This document shows, one piece after another, positions 35,641 to 44,808 of a stretch of 64,000 bases of DNA (position 1 is its first letter; each line of letters starts with the position of its first letter). The notes beneath the pieces are model-generated. The model was not told the DNA's origin. It did no database searches and was given only the letters and a program-made list of their open reading frames with translations. This stretch comes from Candidatus Peribacteria bacterium. GTDB lineage: Bacteria > Patescibacteriota > Gracilibacteria > UBA1369 > LOWO2-01-FULL-3. The DNA lies in assembly GCA_943358175.1 (NCBI GenBank), contig CALRGV010000005.1, positions 1 through 64,000 on the forward strand, written 5' to 3'. Both the position numbers and the translations under genes were made by a program.

Positions 35641-37803
35641 TCACTTGGACGGCGGCCAAGCGATCATGAAGGCATCTCCTTGCGGCTTGGAGAAGCTCTT
35701 CGTTTTGAGACCCTGACCGGACGCCGGAAGGGGCCAGAAGACCTCGAACGCCCAAGATGCTGGCGCCGATGCGACCTTTTCGTCCGGCGTATTGCCGAGT
35801 GGGCCCTGCACCCACGCTTGCAGCGTGCCGCCATAGATGGACGGCGTGCTCAGCGTTGCGGTGAAGGGAACTTCCTCGCAGTACACCTGATATCCCTTGC
35901 CGCCAGGAGGTGCCGGCAGGGACTGAACGACATTGGGCTTGTCAGCCGTGACAAATCCAACGGTGGCCTTGTCGTACTGCGCAGAAACGAACAGGACAAA
36001 AGCTTTCGACTTCGGTCCACACTCGCTGTCGTCGCAGTCGATTTTACCCTCTTTGTCGTCGTCGATGCCGTTTCCACAGATCTCCCCGATGCCGCATCCG
36101 GGGATTGCCACTGAGCCGCACTTGCCCGTGGTCTTGTCGCAGGAGTCCGTCGTACACAGATCTCCATCGTCGCACTTCGAGGCGGTCCCACCACAGGTAC
36201 CGCTCGCGCAGACGTCACTCACCGTGCAGACGTTGCCGTCATCGCACGTCACGGCATTTGCCATGAACACGCAGCCCGTCGCCGGGGCGCACGTGTCGTC
36301 AGTGCAGAGCTTGCTGTCGTCGCACTTGACTTGAGCGTGAGTACAGGCCGGGAAGTTTCCCCCGTCGACCGTGCACGCATTGCTATCATCGCATGCCGCG
36401 CTAGAGCCCTTGCAGATACCAGCCGAGCAGGCATCATTGACCGTTCCCGGGTTTTTGTCGTCGCACCCGGTTCCAGTCAGTCCGATTTTCTTGCAGCCGC
36501 TGGCCGGGTCGCATGCGTCTGTCGTGCACACGTTCCCGTCGTCGCAGCTGGGCGCGGGTCCGCCTGTGCAGATCCCGCCCGCTGAACACTGGTCATTGGT
36601 CGTGCACGAATCGCTATCGTTGCACGCCACGCCGGTCAGCGGCGTAAACACGCAGCCCGCTTTCGGGTCACACGTGTCGCTCGTGCAGGGATTGCTGTCG
36701 TTGCATGCGGGAGCGACCCCACCTGCGCAAACCCCGTTTGAGCACTTTTCTCCCACCGAGCAGGCGTCGCCGTCGTCGCACTGCGCGCTGTTGTTCACAG
36801 ACACGCAGCCCTTCTTCGTATCGACGCACTTGTCGGTGGTGCACGCTTTGCCGTCGTCACAGTTGATCGCCACGTTGGTGCATTGCACCCCGTTTGCAGG
36901 ATCTCCCGTATCGACGGTGCAGGCGTTCTTGTCGTCGCAGGAGGGCGCACCCCCTACGCAGACACCTGCCGCGCACTGATCTCCCACCGTATTGCCGTTG
37001 CCGTCGTCGCACGCCTGTCCCGTGAGGGGAGCGTGGAGGCAGCCTTGGGCCGGTGAGCAGCTGTCATTCGTGCAGACATTCTTGTCATCGCACGTAGGTG
37101 CAGTGCCGCCTTTGCAGCTACCGCCCTTGCACATGTCGCTGCTCGTGCACTGGTCACCATCTTCGCACGCCGCCCCGTCGAATTTGGGCTTGTTGGCGCA
37201 GCCGGTCTTGGTGTCGCAGCTATCCATCGTGCAGTCATTCTTGTCGTCGCAGTTGACGTTGCCGTTCTTGCAACCTCCCATCTTGCCTTCGCAAGTATCG
37301 GTGGTACAGACGTTTTTGTCGTCGCAATCCAACGCCGCGCCAGGTACACAACCGCCACCCTTGCACATGTCGCCAGAGGTGCAGGAGTTGCCGTCGTCAC
37401 AGGTGTTGTCGTTGTTGCCGTGGACGCATTTGCCGTCCTTGGGGTTGCAGTTGTCGGTGGTGCAGGGGTTGTTGTCGTTGCAGCCCCCACTGTCAATACC
37501 TTGAACGCACTGTCCGGCCTGGCAGGTCTCGAGCGACGTGCACTTGTTGCCGTCGTCGCAGGTGGTCGCGTCCGGGACGGGGGTGTTCACACACTTGCCC
37601 GAGACCGGATCGACCGAGTCGATGGTGCACAGATTTTGGTCGTCGCAGCCGGTCTTGCCGTCTGCGCCGCCGTCGTTGTTGTGGCCGTCTGCACTGTCCG
37701 CCGCTACCAGCGTAGGGCCGTTCACAGGCTCATCGGCGCAACCTGCGCCGACGATGAGGATCACCGCACATGCGATGATCGATTTATTGCTCAGTTTGAG
37801 CAT
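35641..37803 (-). CDS. GC-rich Cys-repeat lipoprotein
   Basis: 720 aa. The signal is SIIACAVILIVGAGC with lipobox VGAGC. About 20 tandem repeats of 24-30 residues follow (residues about 52-590), based on CDDGNxCTTDxCDPxxGC, alternating two subtypes. Then come CGNGIDDDKEGKIDCDD and a 120-residue C-terminal domain without repeats. This repeat style is characteristic of Myxococcota/Deltaproteobacteria surface lipoproteins. The gene is strongly GC-rich (codons such as GGC, GTC, GAC) in an AT-rich genome, so lateral transfer is likely. The function is unknown; the repeats may bind calcium through the Asp clusters. Confidence 0.85.
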   Translation of the reverse strand: MLKLSNKSIIACAVILIVGAGCADEPVNGPTLVAADSADGHNNDGGADGKTGCDDQNLCTIDSVDPVSGKCVNTPVPDATTCDDGNKCTSLETCQAGQCVQGIDSGGCNDNNPCTTDNCNPKDGKCVHGNNDNTCDDGNSCTSGDMCKGGGCVPGAALDCDDKNVCTTDTCEGKMGGCKNGNVNCDDKNDCTMDSCDTKTGCANKPKFDGAACEDGDQCTSSDMCKGGSCKGGTAPTCDDKNVCTNDSCSPAQGCLHAPLTGQACDDGNGNTVGDQCAAGVCVGGAPSCDDKNACTVDTGDPANGVQCTNVAINCDDGKACTTDKCVDTKKGCVSVNNSAQCDDGDACSVGEKCSNGVCAGGVAPACNDSNPCTSDTCDPKAGCVFTPLTGVACNDSDSCTTNDQCSAGGICTGGPAPSCDDGNVCTTDACDPASGCKKIGLTGTGCDDKNPGTVNDACSAGICKGSSAACDDSNACTVDGGNFPACTHAQVKCDDSKLCTDDTCAPATGCVFMANAVTCDDGNVCTVSDVCASGTCGGTASKCDDGDLCTTDSCDKTTGKCGSVAIPGCGIGEICGNGIDDDKEGKIDCDDSECGPKSKAFVLFVSAQYDKATVGFVTADKPNVVQSLPAPPGGKGYQVYCEEVPFTATLSTPSIYGGTLQAWVQGPLGNTPDEKVASAPASWAFEVFWPLPASGQGLKTKSFSKPQGDAFMIAWPPSK

Positions 37804-38043
37804 GGTGTCCTCCGGACATGAACCCCGCCATTTGGCTTAGCAGGGAATGGAATGGCCTCGCCACAGCGTTCAGAAGCACATGCCCCCGAAACTACGCTGT
37901 CGCTAGCCGGACGCCTCCAAGTAGAACACTTGAGTTCAGGGTTGAGCTCTTACCCTCAACCCAGGTGTACTACCCGGAAACTTACTGATCTGGTTTCTGC
38001 CTTGCATGACATCTACCAGGACCGTCGACATAAAGGTAATATA

Positions 38044-38163
38044 AGAGTGTTTACTTAATGCCATATACTTCGTTGACAAGAAAATTTTGCTCCTCATGTA
38101 CTTCACGTACACTGCGGTCAAAATTTTCTTGTCGCCTCGTATCTGACATCAATTAAACACTCT
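38044..38163. repeat. Long palindromic repeat, copy 2
   Basis: Termini AGAGTGTTTA and TAAACACTCT. The element is homologous to 3809-3929 when reverse-complemented: shared blocks include CTTCGTT, TCCTCATGTAC, CGGTCAAAATTTT, GCCTCGTA and AATTAAACACTC. Here it stands alone in an intergenic region, which shows that it is mobile or dispersed and not merely a ligA/dnaX terminator. Confidence 0.88.
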
Positions 38164-38270
38164 TTGACAAGCCTCGGAATCTTTAAAAAGTGCCCACTTT
38201 TAGAATTGATTCTGTAAACTTATACATTACCTTCATGATCGACAGCCCTGATTGTGTCTACTCAAACAAA

Positions 38271-38297
38271 TATGAAGCCTGAGCTTATAAAAAAAAA
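38271..38297 (+). repeat. Truncated hairpin-repeat tail
   Basis: ATGAAGCCTGAGCTTATAA plus an A-run matches the last 25 bases of the unit at 35347-35390. The rest of the element is absent. Confidence 0.55.
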
Positions 38298-38636
38298 TTC
38301 AAATATTTACCTTGCGAGTTGTTAAGGAACATCTAACCTGTACTACTCGGTCATTCCTCGACCCATCTTAAAGATTTTTATAAAGACAGGGAGAATTGAC
38401 CTTGTCAGAGGTCCACGAACGATCGCATTAAGTGGGCGCCCAATGGACAGCATAGATTAGAGAATGACATTACGCACAAAGTGCTAATTTGTCAAGATGT
38501 AATACGCAAATTTTATCATTAAGTTACAAGAAAAATACGCACCAATAGTGTAGCCCGCGAAGCGGGCGAGAGGGGGAGGCTCCAAATCCGGCTCCGCCGG
38601 TTTGGAGGGGGCGACGCGAGCCCCTAAAAAGGAAAG

Positions 38637-38666
38637 AAAAAACCCGCCTTGCGGCGGGTTTTTTCC
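38637..38666 (-). terminator. Terminator after the first SLH gene
   Basis: AACCCGCC-TTGC-GGCGGGTT with A6 on one side and T6 on the other, so it can work in both directions. It lies 48 bp past the stop of 38714-41278. Confidence 0.88.
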
Positions 38667-38713
38667 CCTCATTCCTATGAAAAATGTCATTCGTACTAAT
38701 ATTGAATCTTAGA

Positions 38714-41278
38714 TTAATAGCCTTTCATTGAATATTCTGGGCCGTAACCTAAAAGGTAGTTGTTGTACATCTTGTACAAAATTAGAGCCACCTCACCTCT
38801 TGTGATAGATTGTTCTGGATATAGATTTACTTTCGCACCTGTTCCGTTGTAGTTATATCCGAAGAATCCCATATCATACGCAACTCCTGCGAAATCTTTG
38901 TACCAAGCGCTATTTGCATCTACGTCAGCGTAGTAAGAGAAAGCATAGCTTGGAACCTGGTAACCTGTGAAAGCGGAACTACCCTTAAGAGCGAATTTCA
39001 AGAACTCTGCTCTTGTTACATGTTTGTTCACGCCTACGCTACCGTCTTTGTAACCCTGAAGCATGTTGTAGAACTTAGCTGTTCTTACGAACGGCATATA
39101 CCATTCTGATGTATCAACATCCCAGAATCCCTGGTTTGAACCATCGCTAGGTAAAACAGTTACGCTAGGGAAAGCTTTCAGCACAACTTTCAACACTTCA
39201 GTTCTCTTGATAGGAGTATTTAGTCCAAATGAACCATCTCCATAACCCTGGAATATACCTTGTTCGCTTACCCAGCTAATAGCCTGACACATTTCGTAAT
39301 TTTGATTGACTACAAACTTAGTGTCTGAATATCCACCACAATTTTCTACAACAGGTGGTTCTACAACGTAGTTATACTCATCGTTATCCTCCGAGCTATC
39401 GCAACCTGCGTCCATTAAATCTGTATAACCATCAGCATCATTATCGATACCATCTTCACATGCTGCGTATGTTTCTGGAGGTTCAGGAGGAAACGGAGGC
39501 TGAGTAATATAATCACCGGAATTACCAATTACAAAAGTACCTGTTTCAGTTTCCTTGTAGTTACTGCCTACTTTAGCAATAATCTTGTAAGTGTATACAC
39601 CGTCTGCCAAGGTCTTGCCGTTTGTATCACGACCATCCCAAGATACATTGTGATCACCTGCGTATTGAGCAACGTAGTCTAAAAGAGTTGCTTTAGCTTT
39701 ACCGCCTGTAGAGTTACCTTCGTAAACAGCGATGAAAACTTGTGCGTCTTGATCCAAAGAATAATTGATGTCGATATATTCACTTTGTTGATCATCATAT
39801 ACCGCTGGACTTGTAGTATCGTTGGTTACATTGGATTTTTTTTCATTTACAGTATCAGCTGCAACCTGGAATGATACAGCTTTATTACCTAATAGATCTT
39901 CAGCTGTTGGATTCTTTGCAGAGATCTTGAATTTCCAATCTCCGGCATTGTCTACCTGCGCGCCGTCCATATCGCGGCCATCCCAAGCAACAGAATACCA
40001 GTTGTTCTTCTGTACCATCAATTCATCAACAAGCTTGTTTTCTTTTTGTGTGCCCTGGAAAACCTCTACCGTTACAACTGCTTTAGCATCGATTTTGAAA
40101 ACTAAATTTTGCATTTCGTTTTTTGAAGGATCAAATGAATCCTTGCTTACAAATGCTTCTACTACTGCAGGTTGAGTATATTTAGCAGTAACATTTTTAG
40201 TAGCAGTTACTCCGTCAGCAATAATGCTGATTGTCCATGTGCCTGCATCAATATAATTTCCAATATCGTCCGTACCATCCCAAATTTCAGTGTAGTAACC
40301 GCTGTCTACATTCTTGTCGTCAAGAATTTTTACAACTTTGTTACCACTCTTAGCCTGAATATGAAGAGATTTAACTTTTTCAGTCAATTGATAGTCAACA
40401 TCAATTCCTCCCTTGATAGGGTTCCATACAGTATCCGGATTGATTTTGAAATTCTTTACTGAACCTACGGCAACATTGACGCTTGTCAACGCCTTCACCG
40501 CGAAAGTAGACTTATTGAAATCAACACCGTTGTTTACTGAAGCTGTTACCTTTACAGTATAAGTATTGGTACCAACATTATCAGCTACAATATTACCAAG
40601 GTCGTTCTTACCATCCCAATTGATAGCAAATGAACCTGCATCGTAATAAAAATTAGTGTATTCCGTGAAAGTACGTACAACATTTGCTCCCTGAAGAATC
40701 TGAACAGTTATAAAACCATCTTTGCTGGTAGTGAAGTAAATATCAGCAGTCTCACCTGTAGATGGAGAGAAAGTAGCTGGTTCAACTTTAAAAGATGAGA
40801 TTTTAGGAGCTGTTTGATTTACAGTAGAAAGATAAACAGTCTGGCTGGAAGAATCACTTACTGTTACAACACCGGCGTTATCCTTCGAAGAGGAGAAAGT
40901 CTTTACAGTATATGTGCCATCAGGCAAAACGGCAGTATTTGCACCATTATTTTGTCTACCTGTCCATGTCAGAGATATTGCTCCGGCAACTGTTTTTGCG
41001 TGTGTAGCTGCAGTACCTACCAATTCAGCCATTACATCACCAGTTGAGGAAAGCACGTAAGAATAAAGATCTGCATCTTTAGTCAGAGTGAATGTTACCT
41101 TCAATGTTTCTACTGGAGTTGCGATAGGGTTGAAAGAAGCCGCGCTTAAAGCGTGGTTTGCAACAACGATACCGGTCGATGGAGCATTTACTCCACCAGG
41201 CAATGGATCAATCGCGAAAGCTGTACTTGTTGAAAGTATAGCTACAAGGCTCAACGCTGCTAAGAATTTCTTGAACAT
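38714..41278 (-). CDS. S-layer-like protein with FlgD-Ig and SLH domains (1)
   Basis: 854 aa from ATG 41278. The signal peptide FLAALSLVAILSTSTAFA is followed by about five FlgD-like Ig repeats, each with a WDGRD/WDGKND turn and YTYK/YTVK end. An acidic calcium-like stretch (CEDGIDNDADGYTD) follows, then three SLH motifs (GIFQGYGDGSFGLNTPIKRT, GYKDGSVGVNKHVTRAE, and the last in YPEQSITRGEVAL). SLH domains bind secondary cell-wall polymers, so this is a likely surface-layer protein. It has paralogues at 41375 and 57687. Confidence 0.93.
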   Translation of the reverse strand: MFKKFLAALSLVAILSTSTAFAIDPLPGGVNAPSTGIVVANHALSAASFNPIATPVETLKVTFTLTKDADLYSYVLSSTGDVMAELVGTAATHAKTVAGAISLTWTGRQNNGANTAVLPDGTYTVKTFSSSKDNAGVVTVSDSSSQTVYLSTVNQTAPKISSFKVEPATFSPSTGETADIYFTTSKDGFITVQILQGANVVRTFTEYTNFYYDAGSFAINWDGKNDLGNIVADNVGTNTYTVKVTASVNNGVDFNKSTFAVKALTSVNVAVGSVKNFKINPDTVWNPIKGGIDVDYQLTEKVKSLHIQAKSGNKVVKILDDKNVDSGYYTEIWDGTDDIGNYIDAGTWTISIIADGVTATKNVTAKYTQPAVVEAFVSKDSFDPSKNEMQNLVFKIDAKAVVTVEVFQGTQKENKLVDELMVQKNNWYSVAWDGRDMDGAQVDNAGDWKFKISAKNPTAEDLLGNKAVSFQVAADTVNEKKSNVTNDTTSPAVYDDQQSEYIDINYSLDQDAQVFIAVYEGNSTGGKAKATLLDYVAQYAGDHNVSWDGRDTNGKTLADGVYTYKIIAKVGSNYKETETGTFVIGNSGDYITQPPFPPEPPETYAACEDGIDNDADGYTDLMDAGCDSSEDNDEYNYVVEPPVVENCGGYSDTKFVVNQNYEMCQAISWVSEQGIFQGYGDGSFGLNTPIKRTEVLKVVLKAFPSVTVLPSDGSNQGFWDVDTSEWYMPFVRTAKFYNMLQGYKDGSVGVNKHVTRAEFLKFALKGSSAFTGYQVPSYAFSYYADVDANSAWYKDFAGVAYDMGFFGYNYNGTGAKVNLYPEQSITRGEVALILYKMYNNYLLGYGPEYSMKGY

Positions 41279-41331
41279 ATTTTTTGAGTTATTTATAAGC
41301 ATTTATATGTGAAGGGCAATTAAGGAAATGA

Positions 41332-41359
41332 ATAATACTCGAATTAGAAAGTTTGTCAA
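41332..41359 (-). promoter_or_regulatory. Promoter for SLH gene 1
   Basis: Consensus TTGACA (minus, 41354-41359), a 16-bp spacer and TATTAT (41332-41337). The leader is about 45-50 nt and contains CACATATAA, a phrase also present upstream of 57687 and 59692. Confidence 0.7.
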
Positions 41360-41374
41360 GTATTTATTGAATAA

Positions 41375-44197
41375 TTACAGCAAATTGCTCAAATGTAATC
41401 TGTAAAGTACCTCGGCAATTTCACCTCTTGTTGAGAGAGTAGAGACTCCAAAGACCTTACTTTCGATGTCGTATAGACCCAAATTATCGGCTTCGCACAC
41501 GTATTTTTCATACCATGCAGCGGCAGGTACATCGGGATAAGTATTGTTACATTTACCATCAATTTTGCTTAATCTTCCGGTAGCTTTCATTGCCTCAAAA
41601 ATCATTTTCAAAGCTTCCACTCTCTGACTTGAGCCATATGGGCGTACAGTGCCTTTACCGCCATCACCATTTATAATACCCAAATTCTTTCCCGCCTGCA
41701 GGTATTCCATATACCAGAGACCCGGAACCACATCCGTAAAACCCAAATTGCCATTCTCCGGCTTGCTTGTTTCAATATCCAAGGACTCCATAATTACTTT
41801 CAGTAATTCCACTCTTGCTATCGGGCTATTCACTCCGAAAGTACCGTTAGCGTACCCGGTAAATATTCCCTCTTCCTTGGCCCATTGAATCGCCGCGCAA
41901 TATTTATTATCCGGGCTTACATCGCTAAATCCACCGCAATCCTCCATGGGATTTTTCAAACCATAGCCTGTATCATTTACAGGATCTTTTGTTGGCACAG
42001 TGTCCGTTTTCTTTCCGCCATCTACTATCACTCCTGATCCAACTTTTCCACCTTTTGATGAGCTTGAAGATCCGGAAGAACTCGAACTTCCTCCACCTTC
42101 CACGTCACCCACGCTACCAACCACAAACAATCCTGTTTCCGTGTCGCTTGTAGAAGTTGTTGAAATTATTTTATAAGTATATAGACCCTTAGAAAGGGTC
42201 TTGCCATCATCATCCTTGCCATCCCAAATCACTTCATGGTCACCATTATCCTGATCACTTACGTCGAGTAATTCGGCTACTACGGTGCCGGTACTGGTGT
42301 TTCCACGATGAATTGTCACCTTTACGTCGGCATTTTCAGAGAGGTTGTAGAACAATTGCATTTCTTGATCTCCATCGGTAGCCACAGGATTAATATAGTC
42401 TTGAGTGATGTTTGATTTTGAACTTGAAACTATATCTTCAGCTAAATCCACACTCACTTTCTTGCTATTGAAAACATTATGATTCACCGAATTCTGCGCT
42501 AAAACTTTTATATCCAAACTATCCTCATAGCTAAACCCGCCACCATCCCAGCTTACTGCATACCACTTGTTTCCATCCACGGCCATATCCTCCACGATAT
42601 TCTCCTGCTCGCTGTTATTCATCAATATTTGGATGGTTACATCGGAATCAGAATCCATGCGGAAAAAAATATAAGTGAACTCATTTTTTTCATTATCAAA
42701 CTTGGTTTTTGAAAGATAGACATCACTGATTTTTGGTTTATTGTAAGTTACACTGATTGATTTAGCCGCAATCAAACTTTGAGAACCAACTTTTGATTCA
42801 AATTGAATTTTCCATGAGCCCTCATCTACATACTCACCAATACTATCCGTTCCATCCCAATCCAATTCCACATTATTCTCAGTCTCCAGGCTGGTTTCGC
42901 TTTGCAATTCAATCTTATCTGCACCTCTCATCGCATAGATTTTCAATGAATCAAGCTTCTGCTTGATATCATATTTAATCTTTAATTGATCATTTTTAGC
43001 CGGATCGAAAGTCGAAGAAGGACTGAAAGAAATTCCGGAGATATGCGCATTTTCTGTTGAAATTGAAGAAGCGGTAGAGCTGCTTACTCCAACATTTTGT
43101 TCGGCAACAACAACTCCAAAATCGTTTCTCAATGTTATAACCACTTTATAAGTACCTGTGGCCACACTACTACCGTTTGTATCTCTTCCGTCCCAGGGTA
43201 TTGTATTGATCGTGTTTGAACCATAATTATCATCTTGAAATCCGACAAAAGTACGCATCAGAGAATCATCGCTCGTCCTAAAAATTTCCGCCGTGATATT
43301 GGTATTAACTGTATTTGTAAATTTAATAACTACGTCTCCATCAGCCGCACTGAATATGGAAGGCGCCACTGTAAAGGCGCTGATCGCCCCCTTACCTGTA
43401 TTATTGTAAGCAACTGTAAATGTTTTTGAGCTTGTAACCGTTGTTGTTCCTGATTTTGTAGCTGTGATTTTCGCTGTGTAAATTCCAGGCGCAACTGTTT
43501 TTAAGGCAAAAATACCATCCCATATGAATGGACTTGTTGTGTTATTGCTGGTGTTTGTTTGAGAGAAAGTTTTCAGTAGCAAATTTTTTGGACTCAGAAT
43601 CTCGACAGAAACAGTATCCACCGACTGATTTAATGTGTAATCAATATTTAAATTCTGCTTATCACCGTTTTTTGAAGGATCAAAAGTACCACCTGTAACA
43701 GTTGGAGTTGGGGCTAAATTGAAAGAATTCACAACAATTGAAGTTGGAGCGGTGACGATTGTAAAAGTTTTAGTAAGCTTCTCGGTAACGCTTGCATTGT
43801 CTATTTCCACTTCAATTTGATAATCGCCTGTAGGGCATAGTACTGCTGCCGGCGCCGTACCACACAATGTCACACCGCTATCAACTGATTTACCATCCCA
43901 TGCAACAGGTGAAACAGGTGATGTTGCTTGTGTATTCCATGTCGCCAAAGTCTTTATTACCGTTGATCCCTGTATTACTTTCACATAACCATTTGAAGCA
44001 GCCGTCTTAGTCGCGTCATAGGTTGGGGTAGCTTGTAGTTTCTGACCTACGCTCGGATTAAAGGTTTGAGGTGTGGAACCGTTATCCACCGCCAAAGTAA
44101 GATCAATAATAATAACATTCGCCGCAAATGCCGGTAAAGTAATTACGGAGCCAAGTATTGCCGATAGGCAAAGCGCAGATAATAATTTTTTCAACAT
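41375..44197 (-). CDS. S-layer-like protein with FlgD-Ig and SLH domains (2)
   Basis: 940 aa. Signal peptide LLSALCLSAILGSVITLPAFA. Six or so Ig-like FlgD repeats (WDGKSVD, WDGIFAL, WDGRDTNGS, WDGTDSIG, WDGGG, WDGKDDDG) precede a Ser/Gly linker. C-terminal SLH motifs follow (GIFTGYANGTFGVNSPIAR, GIINGDGGKGTVRPYGSSQ and STRGEIAEVLYRLH). It is likely exported and anchored to the cell wall. It is transcribed separately from SLH gene 1, and its promoter is at 44231-44260. Confidence 0.93.
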   Translation of the reverse strand: MLKKLLSALCLSAILGSVITLPAFAANVIIIDLTLAVDNGSTPQTFNPSVGQKLQATPTYDATKTAASNGYVKVIQGSTVIKTLATWNTQATSPVSPVAWDGKSVDSGVTLCGTAPAAVLCPTGDYQIEVEIDNASVTEKLTKTFTIVTAPTSIVVNSFNLAPTPTVTGGTFDPSKNGDKQNLNIDYTLNQSVDTVSVEILSPKNLLLKTFSQTNTSNNTTSPFIWDGIFALKTVAPGIYTAKITATKSGTTTVTSSKTFTVAYNNTGKGAISAFTVAPSIFSAADGDVVIKFTNTVNTNITAEIFRTSDDSLMRTFVGFQDDNYGSNTINTIPWDGRDTNGSSVATGTYKVVITLRNDFGVVVAEQNVGVSSSTASSISTENAHISGISFSPSSTFDPAKNDQLKIKYDIKQKLDSLKIYAMRGADKIELQSETSLETENNVELDWDGTDSIGEYVDEGSWKIQFESKVGSQSLIAAKSISVTYNKPKISDVYLSKTKFDNEKNEFTYIFFRMDSDSDVTIQILMNNSEQENIVEDMAVDGNKWYAVSWDGGGFSYEDSLDIKVLAQNSVNHNVFNSKKVSVDLAEDIVSSSKSNITQDYINPVATDGDQEMQLFYNLSENADVKVTIHRGNTSTGTVVAELLDVSDQDNGDHEVIWDGKDDDGKTLSKGLYTYKIISTTSTSDTETGLFVVGSVGDVEGGGSSSSSGSSSSSKGGKVGSGVIVDGGKKTDTVPTKDPVNDTGYGLKNPMEDCGGFSDVSPDNKYCAAIQWAKEEGIFTGYANGTFGVNSPIARVELLKVIMESLDIETSKPENGNLGFTDVVPGLWYMEYLQAGKNLGIINGDGGKGTVRPYGSSQRVEALKMIFEAMKATGRLSKIDGKCNNTYPDVPAAAWYEKYVCEADNLGLYDIESKVFGVSTLSTRGEIAEVLYRLHLSNLL

Positions 44198-44230
44198 ATT
44201 TTTTAGGTTAAATTAAAAGTTAGGAGGCTC

Positions 44231-44260
44231 ATACTAAACAATAAGCACACGTAAAGTCAA
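44231..44260 (-). promoter_or_regulatory. Promoter for SLH gene 2
   Basis: On the minus strand, TTGACT (44255-44260), an 18-bp spacer and TAGTAT (44231-44236), giving a leader of about 25-30 nt that contains AGGAGG-like CCTCC complement close to the start. Confidence 0.6.
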
Positions 44261-44379
44261 TAGCTGATGCTTAGGTTTACGTCTATTCTAAAAGAAAATT
44301 ACAAGATTTAAATTTTTCATATCGGCCTACTACATCTATTTTTGTAGGTGCGCTCTCCAGACTAGTGCAATCCCAGATC

Positions 44380-44405
44380 AAAAAAGTGTCACCGGTGAAA
44401 CTTTT
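44380..44405. repeat. HNH-associated palindrome, copy c
   Basis: AAAAGTGTCACC joined to GGTGAAACTTTT, nearly perfectly palindromic. It is upstream of HNH gene 2. Confidence 0.85.
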
Positions 44406-44450
44406 CGCCACGATCGGCAGCGGGAGTTTTTTGCTCATCTTCATTCCTCG

Positions 44451-44475
44451 AAAAGTGTCCCCGGGGATAGTTTTT
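44451..44475. repeat. HNH-associated palindrome, copy d
   Basis: AAAAGTGTCCCC joined to GGGGATAGTTTT, the same core as copy b inside HNH gene 1. Confidence 0.85.
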
Positions 44476-44492
44476 GCTCATCTTTATTCCTC

Positions 44493-44515
44493 AAAAGTCT
44501 CCCCGGTGAGAGTTT
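44493..44515. repeat. HNH-associated palindrome, copy e
   Basis: AAAAGTCTCCCC joined to GGTGAGAGTTT, the same left arm as copy a. It is followed by the second CCACGATCGGCAG phrase. Confidence 0.82.
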
Positions 44516-44808
44516 CCACCACGATCGGCAGTGAGAATTTTTGCTCATCGCCGCCTCAACTTCAAGACCATTTTCGCACGAAATATGAACCGAGTTTCCA
44601 TCTACTTTTCATCCTGTTTTTACTTCGACTTGACGCCCATTTTCGCACGAAATGCGAACCTTTTCTTTGGCTTCCGGCAGGGCAAAAATCGGTGTGATAA
44701 TTTTTGCGACCGAAATGTGTTGGAGTAGCATTTGCTAGCCATTTCAGGCTTGCCTGACGATCCAATTTTTGAGAAAATTAAGGTCTAAAATATTTAACGA
44801 AAAACTAT

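Larger units (their letters stand above)
37804..38713. other. Large intergenic region
   Basis: 910 bp with no credible gene. The contents in order are: the GC-rich upstream part of the Cys-repeat gene to about 38030; a hairpin GGGTTGAG / CTCAACCC (37939-37962); palindromic repeat copy 2 (38044-38163); a truncated copy of the hairpin repeat (38271-38297); AT-rich sequence; a hairpin GCCCGCGAAGCGGGC (about 38552-38566); a GC-rich stretch with CCGGCTCCGCCGG; and the terminator of the SLH gene. Confidence 0.7.
44198..44808. other. Upstream region of HNH locus 2
   Basis: 611 bp without a credible gene. It holds the SLH gene 2 promoter and three copies (c, d, e) of the HNH-associated palindrome. 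Between them are duplicated phrases CCACGATCGGCAG (44409, 44519) and TTTTTGCTCATC (three times), then two copies of CATTTTCGCACGAAAT (44570 and 44638). The layout is that of short repeats amplified in place. Confidence 0.75.

Noticed and set aside
35641-37803. Several open frames on the plus strand over the Cys-repeat gene
   Set aside because: They arise from the GC-rich repeat codons read in other frames; they lack start signals and plausible protein composition.
35515-38030. Assembly chimera explaining the GC-rich block
   Set aside because: Not fully excluded, but host-type repeat families occur on both sides of the block, which favours a real insertion. Read coverage is needed to settle it.
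44365-44765. Open frames in the HNH locus 2 upstream region
   Set aside because: They run through repeated palindromes and duplicated phrases, with no family features or start signals.
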